The notes under the pieces were generated by a model. It saw only the letters and a list, made by a program, of their open reading frames with translations, ran no database searches and had not been told where the DNA came from. 49,138 nt of DNA from Bacteroidales bacterium (GTDB lineage Bacteria > Bacteroidota > Bacteroidia > Bacteroidales > Bacteroidaceae): NCBI GenBank assembly GCA_004554665.1, contig SFKY01000008.1, positions 1-49,138 of the forward strand. The letters run 5' to 3'. This document shows, in pieces, positions 33,897-42,200 of this stretch (positions are counted from its first letter, which is position 1; every line of letters begins with the position of its first letter). The translations under genes and the position numbers were made by a program.

Positions 33897-34659
33897 CTTG
33901 ATTTTCCTTTTCCACTTGTTCTTCGGTCTTTCCAAAGCGTCGCTGCCGGTTCTGGTAGCTGAAGATGGCCTGATGCAGGTCGTCCTCGCTGAAGTCGGGC
34001 CAATATGTATCACAAAAGTACAGTTCCGAATAGGCTATCTGCCACAGCAGATAGTTGGACACGCGCAACTCCCCGCCCGTGCGGATGAGCAAGTCGGGGT
34101 CGGGCATGAACGCCGTGTCCAGATGCTGCGCCACCGATTCCTCGGTCACCCGGCATGCCAGCGCCTCCTCATCGGTCTCACCGGCCACAGATGCGTGCAC
34201 AGCCTCGCGCACCATCTGTCTTACAGCCCTCGTGATCTCCCACCGCGACGAGTAGCTCAGTGCCACCACCATCGTCATGGTATCATTGGCTGCCGTATGG
34301 TCCATCACCTCCTGCAGCTTCAGGCGAACAGCCTCAGGCAAACGGTCTATATCGCCGATGACGCGGAAGCGTACATTGTTTTTCATGAAGATCTCGTCTT
34401 CGAGCGAGGTGAGCACCAAGCCCATGAGTGCCGAGATTTCATCTGCCGGACGGTTCCAGTTTTCGGTCGAAAACGTATAGAGCGTAAGATATTTCACGCC
34501 GAGGCGCGTACACTCTGAGGTGATACGCCGCACCGTGTCCACCCCCGCCTGATGTCCGAAGCTGCGCGGTTTTCCCCGTTCAGCTGCCCACCGTCCGTTG
34601 CCGTCCATGATGATGGCGATATGCTGCGGTATGCGGTTCTTGTCCAATAGGTTTGCCAT
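33883..34659 (-). CDS. uppS: Isoprenyl transferase (undecaprenyl diphosphate synthase)
   Basis: 258 residues from the ATG at 34659, chosen because it forms a TAATG overlap with the upstream stop; an earlier Met (34686) would overlap by 28 nt. IIMDGNGRWA carries catalytic D19; YTFSTENWNRP and DLLIRTGGELRVSNYLLWQ are the prenyltransferase signatures. It makes the C55 lipid carrier for peptidoglycan and O-antigen. The C-terminus is a charged tail (EEQVEKENQDENE) overlapping the bamA start. Confidence 0.94.
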   Translation of the reverse strand: MANLLDKNRIPQHIAIIMDGNGRWAAERGKPRSFGHQAGVDTVRRITSECTRLGVKYLTLYTFSTENWNRPADEISALMGLVLTSLEDEIFMKNNVRFRVIGDIDRLPEAVRLKLQEVMDHTAANDTMTMVVALSYSSRWEITRAVRQMVREAVHASVAGETDEEALACRVTEESVAQHLDTAFMPDPDLLIRTGGELRVSNYLLWQIAYSELYFCDTYWPDFSEDDLHQAIFSYQNRQRRFGKTEEQVEKENQDENE

Positions 34660-35339
34660 TAGTCGTCGTTGTTGCAAGTTCGACATTTTGTCATAAAGCT
34701 GTATGTGAGCGTGAACTGCAAGCCGCTATAGCAGTCGGTGTTCTTAAACAGTCCCGAACTCTTGATGCCGTAAGGGTCTTCCACCCCGTCGAGCTTGTCG
34801 CTCAGCGAGAAGTGGATGCCCCACTCCACGCCCACATTCCAACGTTCTTTCAGTTTATACTTCACGCCAAGACCTATCGGCACATTGGCTGTAAACACAC
34901 TCTTGTCGGTGCCCGAGACGTAGGTCGCGCCGATACCACCATATATATAAGGTGTAAGCCTGCGCGCGCCCCTGTAGTCGCGGCCTGTGCCGTAGGGCCA
35001 GAAGTTGTATTCGTACACAGCCCCTACATCCACCACCGGGTGACTGAAACTGTAAGCTGCCGTAGGGTCATCGGGATAGTAGGAACCCGTGTCGGCAGCC
35101 TTGCCTTTCAGCTTGCCGTATGTACCCGAAAATCTGAAGCCCATATAGGGATTCAGATTGCGGCGCACAATGAGCGACACCATCGGCTGCATGCCCTTGA
35201 GGATATTGCCGTTGAAGTCGCCCTCATACGATATCATGCCCACGCCGCCACCAATCTCCATCAGGTACTCATCGTCTTGCTGCGCCCGGGTTACGGGCAC
35301 CGCCGACAAGAGGATGGCTATCAATACGAGCGCTCTCAT
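34659..35339 (-). CDS. DUF6089-type outer-membrane beta-barrel protein
   Basis: 226 residues, signal peptide ending TRAQQ near 20. Alternating aromatic and glycine strands (EIGGGVGMISYEGDF, PYIYGGIGATYVSG, NVGVEWGIHFSLSD) and a C-terminal LQFTLTYSF strand indicate an 8-stranded outer-membrane barrel. This family usually sits directly before uppS-bamA in Bacteroidales. Cysteines at the very end (KCRTCNNDD) are unusual for a barrel and may lie in the periplasm. Function unknown. Confidence 0.75.
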   Translation of the reverse strand: MRALVLIAILLSAVPVTRAQQDDEYLMEIGGGVGMISYEGDFNGNILKGMQPMVSLIVRRNLNPYMGFRFSGTYGKLKGKAADTGSYYPDDPTAAYSFSHPVVDVGAVYEYNFWPYGTGRDYRGARRLTPYIYGGIGATYVSGTDKSVFTANVPIGLGVKYKLKERWNVGVEWGIHFSLSDKLDGVEDPYGIKSSGLFKNTDCYSGLQFTLTYSFMTKCRTCNNDD

Positions 35340-35356
35340 GGGCTGTCAATCGGAGG

Positions 35357-36760
35357 TCACTCTCCGAAATAGGTCTGGTCCTTACGCCAACCGAGCTTGT
35401 TGATACGACCGCGCCACACCTGTCCGCTCTCGCCGCAGATGAGCCAGAGAAACTCGTTGGCATCGCGCACCAAGGTAAAGCATTTGTCGCTCGACACAAA
35501 ATCGTCGGACACATTGTACAACGTATCGCTGCGCCACGTCAGACCGCCGTCCAAGCTCACATAGAACTTGGCGAAGGCTTCCACACCTTCCGATGCACCC
35601 TTGCCGCTGCCACCCACGGCCAGCAGCGCGTCGTTGTAGGTCACGACTTGCAGGTTGTGCAGATTGGGAAGTTCATAGCGGTTATCGGACGACACATTAT
35701 TATATACCCACGGCTGGCGTTCAGCCTGGTCATCGGTTTCTTCCACCTTGGTCCACACACGCGACACACTCGCTGTGGTACCTGCCAGCAAAAGACGGCT
35801 GACATTGGGATTGGTCACCAGCGGCTGACAGAGCAGGCTGAAGTCTGTCTCGGGCAGCATATCGGCGGGCGAGTCCATCGCCTCAGCCTCCCATACCACG
35901 CCATCGGCCGAACTGTAGATGGTGCGGTCCTCGGAGAGGGCATAAAGCCTGCACACGCTGGCGCCGAGCAGCTGGCTGAACGACTGTGTCGAAAGTTCCG
36001 TCCATGTAACCATGCCATCGTTAGACGACCACATCTTACCACCGCTATAGGCAAAGGCCTTGTCGCCCATCACAGCCATATTGCGGTACACATCGGCATC
36101 GAGCGCCACATTGGGCGTGCGCTCTTCCCAGCGCTTGGCATCGTATATAAACGAGCGGTAGATACGCGCGCCGTCGGCATCGCGCCCCACCACGTAGACG
36201 AAATCCCCTATCGCAAACCCCTTCATGCCCTGCAGCCCAGCCAATGCGTCATTGACCGACGACAGCCCCCAAGCAAACTCATCAGCCTTCTGCTTGTGCA
36301 CGTTTACCATCACGGTATAGTCTCTCGTGGCCAGACCGGTGTAGCTCACCACGCGCAGCGTGCGAGGCTGCGAGAAGTCGAGCGAGTCTTCCTCTGTCAC
36401 ATACGAGAGCGAGTCGTTGTCCACATTCTTGATGGTCACGATACCGTTGGACTTGGCCGTCACCGTGCAGAGCACCTTGGAGGCATCGATACCGTAAGGG
36501 AGCGAGTCGGGATTGTAGATGACACGCTCCACCTGGTCAATATAGAACTGATAGCCGCTGCAGTCCACACTGGTCCAGTACACACTGTCCTCGCCCTTGG
36601 ACGAGAGCGTGTGGCCCTCCTGCTTGAGCGTACCCACCGAGAAAGCCGTAATGGCCGTATCGTTGTACATGACATACGTCGTATCGTCATCGCTGAAGCA
36701 CGACGAGAGCATGTAAAGAGCCACTACAAGCAATATCGGAAACGAAAATATCTTTTTCAT
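35357..36760 (-). CDS. DUF6242-type lipoprotein with propeller-like repeats
   Basis: 467 residues with a lipobox LSSC (C21), so a lipoprotein. The N-terminal 150 residues look like an Ig-type domain (FSVGTLKQEG, TVMVNVHKQ). From about 165 to the end, repeats with W and aspartate turns (MWSSNDGMVTWTEL, IYSSADGVVWEAEAM, FYVSLDGGLTWRSD) suggest a beta-propeller of the sialidase/photosystem-stability type. The function is unknown. It is the first gene of the envelope operon, 17 bp before the DUF6089 gene. Confidence 0.7.
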   Translation of the reverse strand: MKKIFSFPILLVVALYMLSSCFSDDDTTYVMYNDTAITAFSVGTLKQEGHTLSSKGEDSVYWTSVDCSGYQFYIDQVERVIYNPDSLPYGIDASKVLCTVTAKSNGIVTIKNVDNDSLSYVTEEDSLDFSQPRTLRVVSYTGLATRDYTVMVNVHKQKADEFAWGLSSVNDALAGLQGMKGFAIGDFVYVVGRDADGARIYRSFIYDAKRWEERTPNVALDADVYRNMAVMGDKAFAYSGGKMWSSNDGMVTWTELSTQSFSQLLGASVCRLYALSEDRTIYSSADGVVWEAEAMDSPADMLPETDFSLLCQPLVTNPNVSRLLLAGTTASVSRVWTKVEETDDQAERQPWVYNNVSSDNRYELPNLHNLQVVTYNDALLAVGGSGKGASEGVEAFAKFYVSLDGGLTWRSDTLYNVSDDFVSSDKCFTLVRDANEFLWLICGESGQVWRGRINKLGWRKDQTYFGE

Positions 36761-36787
36761 TTACTTGCTAAGTTGGTAATTTTTGCT

Positions 36788-36795
36788 GCAAAATT
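36788..36795 (-). promoter_or_regulatory. Possible -7 box of the envelope operon
   Basis: The minus strand reads TAATTTTG, 28 bp before the first start codon. No good -33 element stands at the usual spacing, so this is tentative. Confidence 0.35.
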
Positions 36796-36936
36796 AATCA
36801 GAAATATTCAAAAACCACCCAAAAATCCTTTTTTATTATGTAAAATCATGATAACAACATATTTTTTTAAGGTTTGTTTAGTGAAACACAGCGCTTTTGT
36901 TCGCGTGCCCTTACCGTATCTTATTCATTGGGAAAT

Positions 36937-37115
36937 AGCAGGAAGCTGTGTGCTACGACTCCCTCGCCCATCGGGAGAGGGACGGGGTGAGGGCACCAAA
37001 AACCTATTGGCTTTAAACAATCTGCACATAATGACACTGCTGTAAACAAGTGATTACGATGTTGGTTTTTGCCCTCACCCTACCCCATGCACTCCGTCGC
37101 CAATCGCAGATTGCC
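36937..37115. repeat. Palindromic repeat unit, full copy 1
   Basis: Starts GCAGGAAGCTGTG, then a hairpin CCCTCGCCC-ATC-GGGAGAGGG, then GGGGTGAGGGC (36984-36994) mirrored by GCCCTCACCC (37071-37080) around a 60-70 bp AT-rich core, ending CGCCAATCGCAGATTG. Nearly identical over about 170 bp to 38022-38201. The inverted ends make it look like a small MITE- or BIME-like unit. Confidence 0.75.
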
Positions 37116-37217
37116 CCCTCATGGAGGCCGGAGACACTTCGAGTGTCTCCTATGGCACCCATACCTCCATTCGCCCACGGGGCGAGGGAAGACCTGACAC
37201 ATACTCGTGCTAATAGC

Positions 37218-37285
37218 AAGATATGCAGGAAGCGGTGCGCTGCGACTCCCTCGCCCATCGGGAGAGGGACGGGGTGAGGGCAATA
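37218..37285. repeat. Palindromic repeat unit, partial copy
   Basis: AGATATGCAGGAAGC, the CCCTCGCCC/GGGAGAGGG hairpin and GGGGTGAGGGC, followed by a second AGGTGAGGGCACC. It stops before the AT-rich core. It lies about 40 bp beyond the stop codon of the DUF559 gene. Confidence 0.65.
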
Positions 37286-37326
37286 CAAAGATAAGGTGAG
37301 GGCACCATAATCGAATACAGCTTCCC

Positions 37327-37740
37327 CTATATCAGTTCATTACAATGGTACCCCGGCAAGAAACGGGGATAGACTTTAAGGCTCTCAATACAAGCCAATA
37401 TGCCTTGGACATTCTGGAAAACCACAACATTACTGAACCGCAATACGGTAATGCCTAAATGGTTAAGGTATTTGGTACGCACCATATCATGCGCTACAAC
37501 CCCATATTCACCATGAACCCCACCATCTAACTCGATACAAAGTTTGAGACTATGACAATAAAAATCGAGAATATAATCACCAACAGGACATTGCCGCCGG
37601 AATTTAACCCCCATCCTCCTGTCGCGCAAACAACGCCACAGGATGGCCTCAGCCTTCGTGGCATTCTGCCTCAACGCTGGTGCCATATCATTGGTCACGA
37701 TAGTTTTGTTGGCAAATGTTGCTACTTTTTCGTTGGACAT
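37327..37740 (-). CDS. DUF559 endonuclease-domain protein (PD-(D/E)XK-like)
   Basis: 137 residues from the Met at 37740 (MSNEKVATF); a longer frame to 37818 adds an unlikely 26 residues. The body matches DUF559: ALRQNATKAEAILWRCLRDR, VKFRRQCPVGDYILDFYCHS, LCIELDGGVHGE, VRTKYLNHLGITVLRF and a closing VQGILACIESL. Acidic residues D55, D59, E70 and D72 are placed as in Vsr/PD-(D/E)XK-type nucleases. The reading frame is intact. It is the only gene in a 1.6-kb repeat island, with two near-identical copies of a repeat on either side. The biological role of DUF559 is not settled. Confidence 0.8.
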   Translation of the reverse strand: MSNEKVATFANKTIVTNDMAPALRQNATKAEAILWRCLRDRRMGVKFRRQCPVGDYILDFYCHSLKLCIELDGGVHGEYGVVAHDMVRTKYLNHLGITVLRFSNVVVFQNVQGILACIESLKVYPRFLPGYHCNELI

Positions 37741-37867
37741 AGTGGCATGATTGGATGGTTGCAAAGGTATAAAATTATTACGTATCTCGCCTGATTGATA
37801 GTGAATATTTTTACACAAAATGTTGGTATGGAAGAATTACATATATATATCCTTATCAGGATACGCT

Positions 37868-37962
37868 CATGAGGGCATCATGGTGCGCTGCGGCTCCCTC
37901 GCCCTAACCCTCAGTGCCCTCACCCTACCCCTCTCCCACAGGGCGAGGGAAGACCTGCTATA
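37868..37962. repeat. Palindromic repeat unit, divergent copy
   Basis: GCGCTGCGGCTCCCTCGCCC followed by AGTGCCCTCACCCTACCCC and a second hairpin arm CTCTCCCACAGGGCGAGGG. It shares the building blocks of the full copies in a different order. Confidence 0.6.
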
Positions 37963-38021
37963 GCCTCTTGCCATTAACAGAATATGTGGAAGCCCTACCA
38001 TACACCTTTGCATTAGAAAAA

Positions 38022-38201
38022 TATGCAGGAAGCTGTGCGCTGCGGCTCCCTCGCCCATCGGGAGAGGGACGGGATGAGGGCACCAAAAACCTATTGGCTT
38101 TAAACAATCTGCACATAATGACATTGCTGTAAACAAGTGATTACGATGTTGGTTTTTGCCCTCACCCTATCCCATGCCCTCCGTCGCCAATCGCAGATTG
38201 G
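38022..38201. repeat. Palindromic repeat unit, full copy 2
   Basis: Second near-identical copy of the unit at 36937-37115, in the same orientation, differing at only a few positions (for example GGGATGAGGGC for GGGGTGAGGGC). It carries the same hairpin, inverted ends and AT-rich core. About 1.08 kb separates the two copies and the DUF559 gene lies between them. Confidence 0.75.
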
Positions 38202-38216
38202 ATCCCCCTCATTGTC

Positions 38217-38280
38217 GAAAACGCCACCTTTACGACGCTAATCATGGCGTTTACGATGCCTAAACGCCACGTTTAGCTTT
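38217..38280. repeat. Dispersed intergenic repeat, copy B
   Basis: CGCCACCTTTACGACGCTAA and the following TCATGGC match copy C at 42226-42257 with a single difference over 32 bp. TAAACGCCACGTTTAGC follows. It directly abuts full copy 2 of the palindromic unit. Confidence 0.65.
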
Positions 38281-38406
38281 TGCAAGTGCCCCTCTCTGAC
38301 TTGGCCAACACCTTCACAAGATTGGGATTTTGCAAAAACACGAGACCGCCCCTGAGGCCATATCAAGTCTCAGGGGCGGTCGGTAGAGGGGTGGGAACGC
38401 TTGGTC

Positions 38407-40704
38407 CTATTGTCTTGGGAACAAGTCGTATCGCTTGGTCTTTGCGCCATTCACCATCTGGTAGAGCGTCCAGCCGGAGGCATCAGTCTTCTTTTCCAGA
38501 CGCCAGCTCAAAGCCGGGTCTTGCAGCAACTTGCGGATGTGGGTGGGGAAGGCGTCGGCACGGCGCGCCTCTTCCCATGTGCGGATGACATGGAAGATGC
38601 CGTACTTCTGCGGACAGCTCTCCACATCTTTCTGTCCCAGCGTCATGCCATAGGTAGCGCCGTAACCCACGGCCGTGGCCTCGATATGCTCAAACTGCTC
38701 TACGGTAGACTTGGCGGTGATGGGGAAGTTGGCACCAAACGATGAGGGGAAGAAGTTGGCGTAGGTCACATCGCGCAAGTCCTTGCCCTGACTGGTGGTG
38801 CTGCCCCATACACGCTTGTCGACATCGTAGATGTTTTTGCCGCCACCCACGTTCCAGATACTCTGGTAGTGCCAAGAACCCTCAGACAGGGTGGCACCCG
38901 TGAAGCGGATGTCGGGCAACTGGTGCTTGTGGGCCTGGTCGAACATGGCACGGAAGAAGCGTTTCACGCCGTAAGCGCCGAAACCGGTGTGGAACAAGAA
39001 CTCCTGACCGTCGAAATCGTACATGCCCAAGCCCGAGTTTTTGGCAATATCGGCATAGAGTCGACCTATCTCATCCTGCAATTCGAGATTGGGAACCAGT
39101 CCCTCGTAGCTCCATCCCACAGTCACCTGCACCTTGTCCACAGGGTCGCCGGCGCGGTGGGCGGCCGGGGTGGTCTTCCAGTAGCCACGGGTCACCTTCT
39201 TCAGCCGGTAGGGCTTGGTGTCGGTCACACCCATGTAGTGTATCAGTTCCTTGCCTATCTTGACCATGTTCAGTTCGGGGCAGTGTCCTTCCCAGCAGGC
39301 AATCTCATTCAGATACGTGGGGTCGTCGATGTAGATGAGGGTATCGGTGGGGTTCAGGTCTTGCATGAGCATGCGGCGGTGCTGGATGCACACGCTGTCG
39401 GTGGGGACAGGACTGCAGTCCTTGGTGCCCGGTGCCATCGAGTTGGTGATGCTCGTGCGGCCCAAGATCAGACCGTCTCGCTTCAGCAGGTCGGCATATT
39501 CGCGGTGCGACAGGTCGCCGGTGGTGAAGTGGTAGGGCTTGCGCTCATGGTTCTTGCCATCCAGATAGCCCTCGGTACCCCGGTCGGGATTCAGAAACGG
39601 GTGGTCATAGGCATGTATCACACGCAGACCCATCTGCTTGGCGTAAGAGGCGATGCTGTCGTACAGGTTGCCGTACGTCCGCAAGTCGGGCATAAAGGCG
39701 GTGGGATCTTTCACCCACTTGCCTTGGAAGGTGGGATAAGGCAGTCCTTCGTCCTTGACGATGGTCTGAATGACATCCATCAGTGCCAGGCTGTCGGGAC
39801 TTCCCCACAGCGCTACCGACGAACCGATAAAGTCGACACCCGGTACGGCCTGGCGTTTCAGATGGTTGGGCTCGTTGTTCTCCTTGATAGGCACACCCTC
39901 GGGCGAACAAATCATCTTGCCGGTGCGGCGGTCGCGCGACTGGTAATGGATGTTGATGCGACCATTGCAGTCTACAAAAGCCGCATTGCCGTAAAGCATG
40001 CGGTAGTAAGGCTCCTTGCGGTCGTAGAAGGCCACGTCGTTGTGTCCGTCTCCACCGATTGTGAACTCCTCTCCCTCATGCAAGTTGACCGGAAGCGGGC
40101 ACCGCTTGGGGTCTGGCGTGTGGGCAATGTAGCCGCCAGCACCCGTCTCCGAGGTGTAGCGGATTTCTCCGCCGATGGTGTTGTCGTCGAGCGCAAGCAC
40201 ACCGATGGCATAGTTTACAGCCTCAGACGTGTCGCGGGCCACACCGATGATGTCGCCCAGCAGATTGGTGATGTTGGTATAATAGTTTCCCCACTGTATG
40301 CCATCGATACCTTCACGGTTAGACAGCGATTCGAGCTGCATCCTCAGGTACTTGTTCTTGGTCTCCATGCGCACGGTGGCCACGCTTCCGTTTTCGTACG
40401 ACAGTTTGTAGCACCGTGTGCCCTTGTCGTACGTGGCTTGCTGTGGATAATAATAGCGCTTCAGGTCCTCGTCGTAAAGCGACAGCAGGGGCGACGGCTG
40501 GTCCGTAGGACTAAAATTGCGGTTTTGCTTCGTCAGGTCCCACATGCCGGTAATGTAGCCCCGCTTGTCGATGTCCACGCCGAAGTAATCGGTCTTGAAA
40601 CTGGTCGTCTGCTTCGCGGCACATCCTATCAGCAAGGCCGTGCCTGCCATCATGAGCCAACTTTTCCCAAAAGTCAGGCCCTTCTTTCTCTGTCTGATAC
40701 TCAT
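38407..40704 (-). CDS. Large lipoprotein, probable glycoside hydrolase of unassigned family
   Basis: 765 residues from the Met at 40704 (MSIRQRKKGLTF), with a lipobox LLIGC (C28). The first 300 residues look like a beta-supersandwich (WDLTKQNRNFSPTDQPSPLLSL is of the kind seen before GH27/31/36/97-like barrels). The middle has barrel-like elements (GLRVIHAYDHPFLNPDRG, LGMYDFDGQEFLFH, GATLSEGSWHYQS). Candidate acids are D in YDFDGQE and E in LSEGSW, but I cannot place it in a CAZy family. It has no close partner on its strand and is divergent from a clan GH-A-like lipoprotein gene, so the two may be co-regulated. Confidence 0.6.
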   Translation of the reverse strand: MSIRQRKKGLTFGKSWLMMAGTALLIGCAAKQTTSFKTDYFGVDIDKRGYITGMWDLTKQNRNFSPTDQPSPLLSLYDEDLKRYYYPQQATYDKGTRCYKLSYENGSVATVRMETKNKYLRMQLESLSNREGIDGIQWGNYYTNITNLLGDIIGVARDTSEAVNYAIGVLALDDNTIGGEIRYTSETGAGGYIAHTPDPKRCPLPVNLHEGEEFTIGGDGHNDVAFYDRKEPYYRMLYGNAAFVDCNGRINIHYQSRDRRTGKMICSPEGVPIKENNEPNHLKRQAVPGVDFIGSSVALWGSPDSLALMDVIQTIVKDEGLPYPTFQGKWVKDPTAFMPDLRTYGNLYDSIASYAKQMGLRVIHAYDHPFLNPDRGTEGYLDGKNHERKPYHFTTGDLSHREYADLLKRDGLILGRTSITNSMAPGTKDCSPVPTDSVCIQHRRMLMQDLNPTDTLIYIDDPTYLNEIACWEGHCPELNMVKIGKELIHYMGVTDTKPYRLKKVTRGYWKTTPAAHRAGDPVDKVQVTVGWSYEGLVPNLELQDEIGRLYADIAKNSGLGMYDFDGQEFLFHTGFGAYGVKRFFRAMFDQAHKHQLPDIRFTGATLSEGSWHYQSIWNVGGGKNIYDVDKRVWGSTTSQGKDLRDVTYANFFPSSFGANFPITAKSTVEQFEHIEATAVGYGATYGMTLGQKDVESCPQKYGIFHVIRTWEEARRADAFPTHIRKLLQDPALSWRLEKKTDASGWTLYQMVNGAKTKRYDLFPRQ

Positions 40705-40849
40705 TAATCTCTCTATTTTATGATGGTTAGTACATATTGTTCTTACTATTAGGACAAGCAAAAGGGGTAAATGGATAGTGATATTATGTTAAAAAAGCTA
40801 TCCGCACAGCAAAATAGAAGAACAGTGGGAGTGAATGGGCTGCAGGGGG

Positions 40850-40869
40850 ATAGGATAATTTTGTCCTAT
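40850..40869. promoter_or_regulatory. Possible operator over a -7 box in the divergent region
   Basis: ATAGGA (40850-40855) and TCCTAT (40864-40869) flank TAATTTTG (40856-40863), a match to TAnnTTTG on the plus strand. A related half-site TAGGACAA lies near 40751 in the opposite orientation. A dimeric regulator could act on both divergent genes. Confidence 0.4.
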
Positions 40870-40927
40870 TTATTGGGCATCAGCGAAAAAATAGTTGAGT
40901 AAAGGATATGCTGTGAAAAATATTGAT

Positions 40928-40935
40928 TAACTTTG
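40928..40935 (+). promoter_or_regulatory. Possible -7 box of the GH-A-like gene
   Basis: TAACTTTG at the right distance (40 bp) before the start codon. No clear -33 element is seen. Confidence 0.4.
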
Positions 40936-40974
40936 CAACTGTGAGAACACTGTAACCCTAATAATAGAAAAAAT

Positions 40975-42066
40975 ATGAAAGCAAAAAACATTTTATTGTG
41001 TGCCATTGGCGTGTACTCCCTGTTCATGAGCTCGTGCCAGAGCAAGCAGACCGTACTGTCTACAGCCCCGCGCTGGAGTGAACAAAAGGCCAACGACTGG
41101 TATGCGCCGCTGCCCTGGATGGCGGGAGCCGACTACATCAATGCCGATGCCATCAACCAGATCGAGATGTGGAGCGGCGACACCTACAACCACGACCAGA
41201 TCGACAAGGAACTGACGTGGGCGGAGGATTTGGGCTTCAAGACCCTGAGAGTATATCTGAGCAGCGTGGTTTACGAGCACGACCCTGAGGGACTGAAGAC
41301 CCGCATGGACGACTTCCTGAACATCTGCCAGCGACATGGCATCCGCCCGCTGTTCGTATTCTTCGACGACTGCTGGAATGCAGAGTCTTCCTACGGCAAG
41401 CAACCGGCTCCGAAACCCGGCATCCACAATTCGGGATGGGTGCGCGACCCCTCTGCCTCCTTGCGCAAAGACACCGTCAGCCTATACCCCAAGATGGAGA
41501 AGTATCTGAAGGATATTCTCACTACCTTTAAGGACGATGACCGCGTCTTACTGTGGGACCTCTGGAACGAACCGGGCAACAGCAACCAAGGCGTGCGCAC
41601 GCTCCCCATGCTGAAACGGGTCTTCGAATGGGCACGCGAGGTGAACCCCTCACAGCCTCTTACCAGCGGAGTGTGGAGATGGAACGACGAATTTGCCCCG
41701 CTCAACGCTTTCCAGCTGCAAAACTCGGACGTGATTTCCTATCACAATTATAAAGATGTAGCGGACCATACCGAGTGCATCAAGTATATGGCCATGTTCA
41801 ACCGTCCGATGTTCTGCACAGAGTACATGGCGCGCCGCGACAAGAGCTTCTTCCAGACCATCATGCCCTTGCTCAAGAAGCATAAGGTGGCAGCCATCAA
41901 CTGGGGTTTTGTTGCGGGAAAGACCAATACCATCTTTGCCTGGAGCAATCCGATGCCCAACGTCAAGGAGCCTCCTGTATGGTTCCACGACATCTTGCGC
42001 CAGGATGGCACTCCCTTCTCACAGGAAGAAGTGGACTGCATCAAGTCCCTGACCAAGGGTAAGTAA
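40975..42066 (+). CDS. Clan GH-A glycoside hydrolase-like lipoprotein (GH5/xylanase-like)
   Basis: 363 residues, lipobox FMSSC (C21). A TIM-barrel of clan GH-A is indicated by LGFKTLRVYLS, the acid/base E199 in LLWDLWNEPGN, HNY near 257 and the nucleophile E283 in FCTEYMAR, followed by a barrel-closing AINWGFVAGKTN. Homologues are often labelled cellulase-family or 1,4-beta-xylanase, but specificity is not established. It stands alone with a strong hairpin terminator and is divergent from the large lipoprotein gene. Confidence 0.75.
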   Translation: MKAKNILLCAIGVYSLFMSSCQSKQTVLSTAPRWSEQKANDWYAPLPWMAGADYINADAINQIEMWSGDTYNHDQIDKELTWAEDLGFKTLRVYLSSVVYEHDPEGLKTRMDDFLNICQRHGIRPLFVFFDDCWNAESSYGKQPAPKPGIHNSGWVRDPSASLRKDTVSLYPKMEKYLKDILTTFKDDDRVLLWDLWNEPGNSNQGVRTLPMLKRVFEWAREVNPSQPLTSGVWRWNDEFAPLNAFQLQNSDVISYHNYKDVADHTECIKYMAMFNRPMFCTEYMARRDKSFFQTIMPLLKKHKVAAINWGFVAGKTNTIFAWSNPMPNVKEPPVWFHDILRQDGTPFSQEEVDCIKSLTKGK

Positions 42067-42070
42067 AACC

Positions 42071-42110
42071 AAATTTGCCAGCTTTCAGGTTCGTGAAAGC
42101 TGGCAAATTT
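42071..42110 (+). terminator. Perfect 17-bp hairpin after the GH-A-like gene
   Basis: AAATTTGCCAGCTTTCA and its exact complement TGAAAGCTGGCAAATTT (42071-42087 with 42094-42110) enclose a 6-nt loop. The A- and T-rich flanks within the stem allow termination in either direction. It begins four bases after the stop codon. Confidence 0.85.
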
Positions 42111-42200
42111 GTTTCATATACCATCTTACTATCATTTCGGCTATAAAGTAATGATTCGAATCGTTACTTTTTTTTATTGTCATCCCACACATATTTTCCG

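Noticed and set aside
37050..37277. Small open frames in the repeat island with SPIGRG-like peptides
   Set aside because: These peptides are translations of the GC-rich repeat and recur wherever it occurs; no evidence of real coding.
36937..38201. CRISPR array
   Set aside because: Repeats are few, of unequal length and spacing, themselves palindromic, with no unique spacers of regular size and no cas genes.
38869..40707. Long open frame (over 600 codons) antisense to the large lipoprotein gene
   Set aside because: It mirrors the GC-biased codons of the real gene, has no recognisable domain and no start signals; the minus-strand protein has a lipobox and coherent fold.
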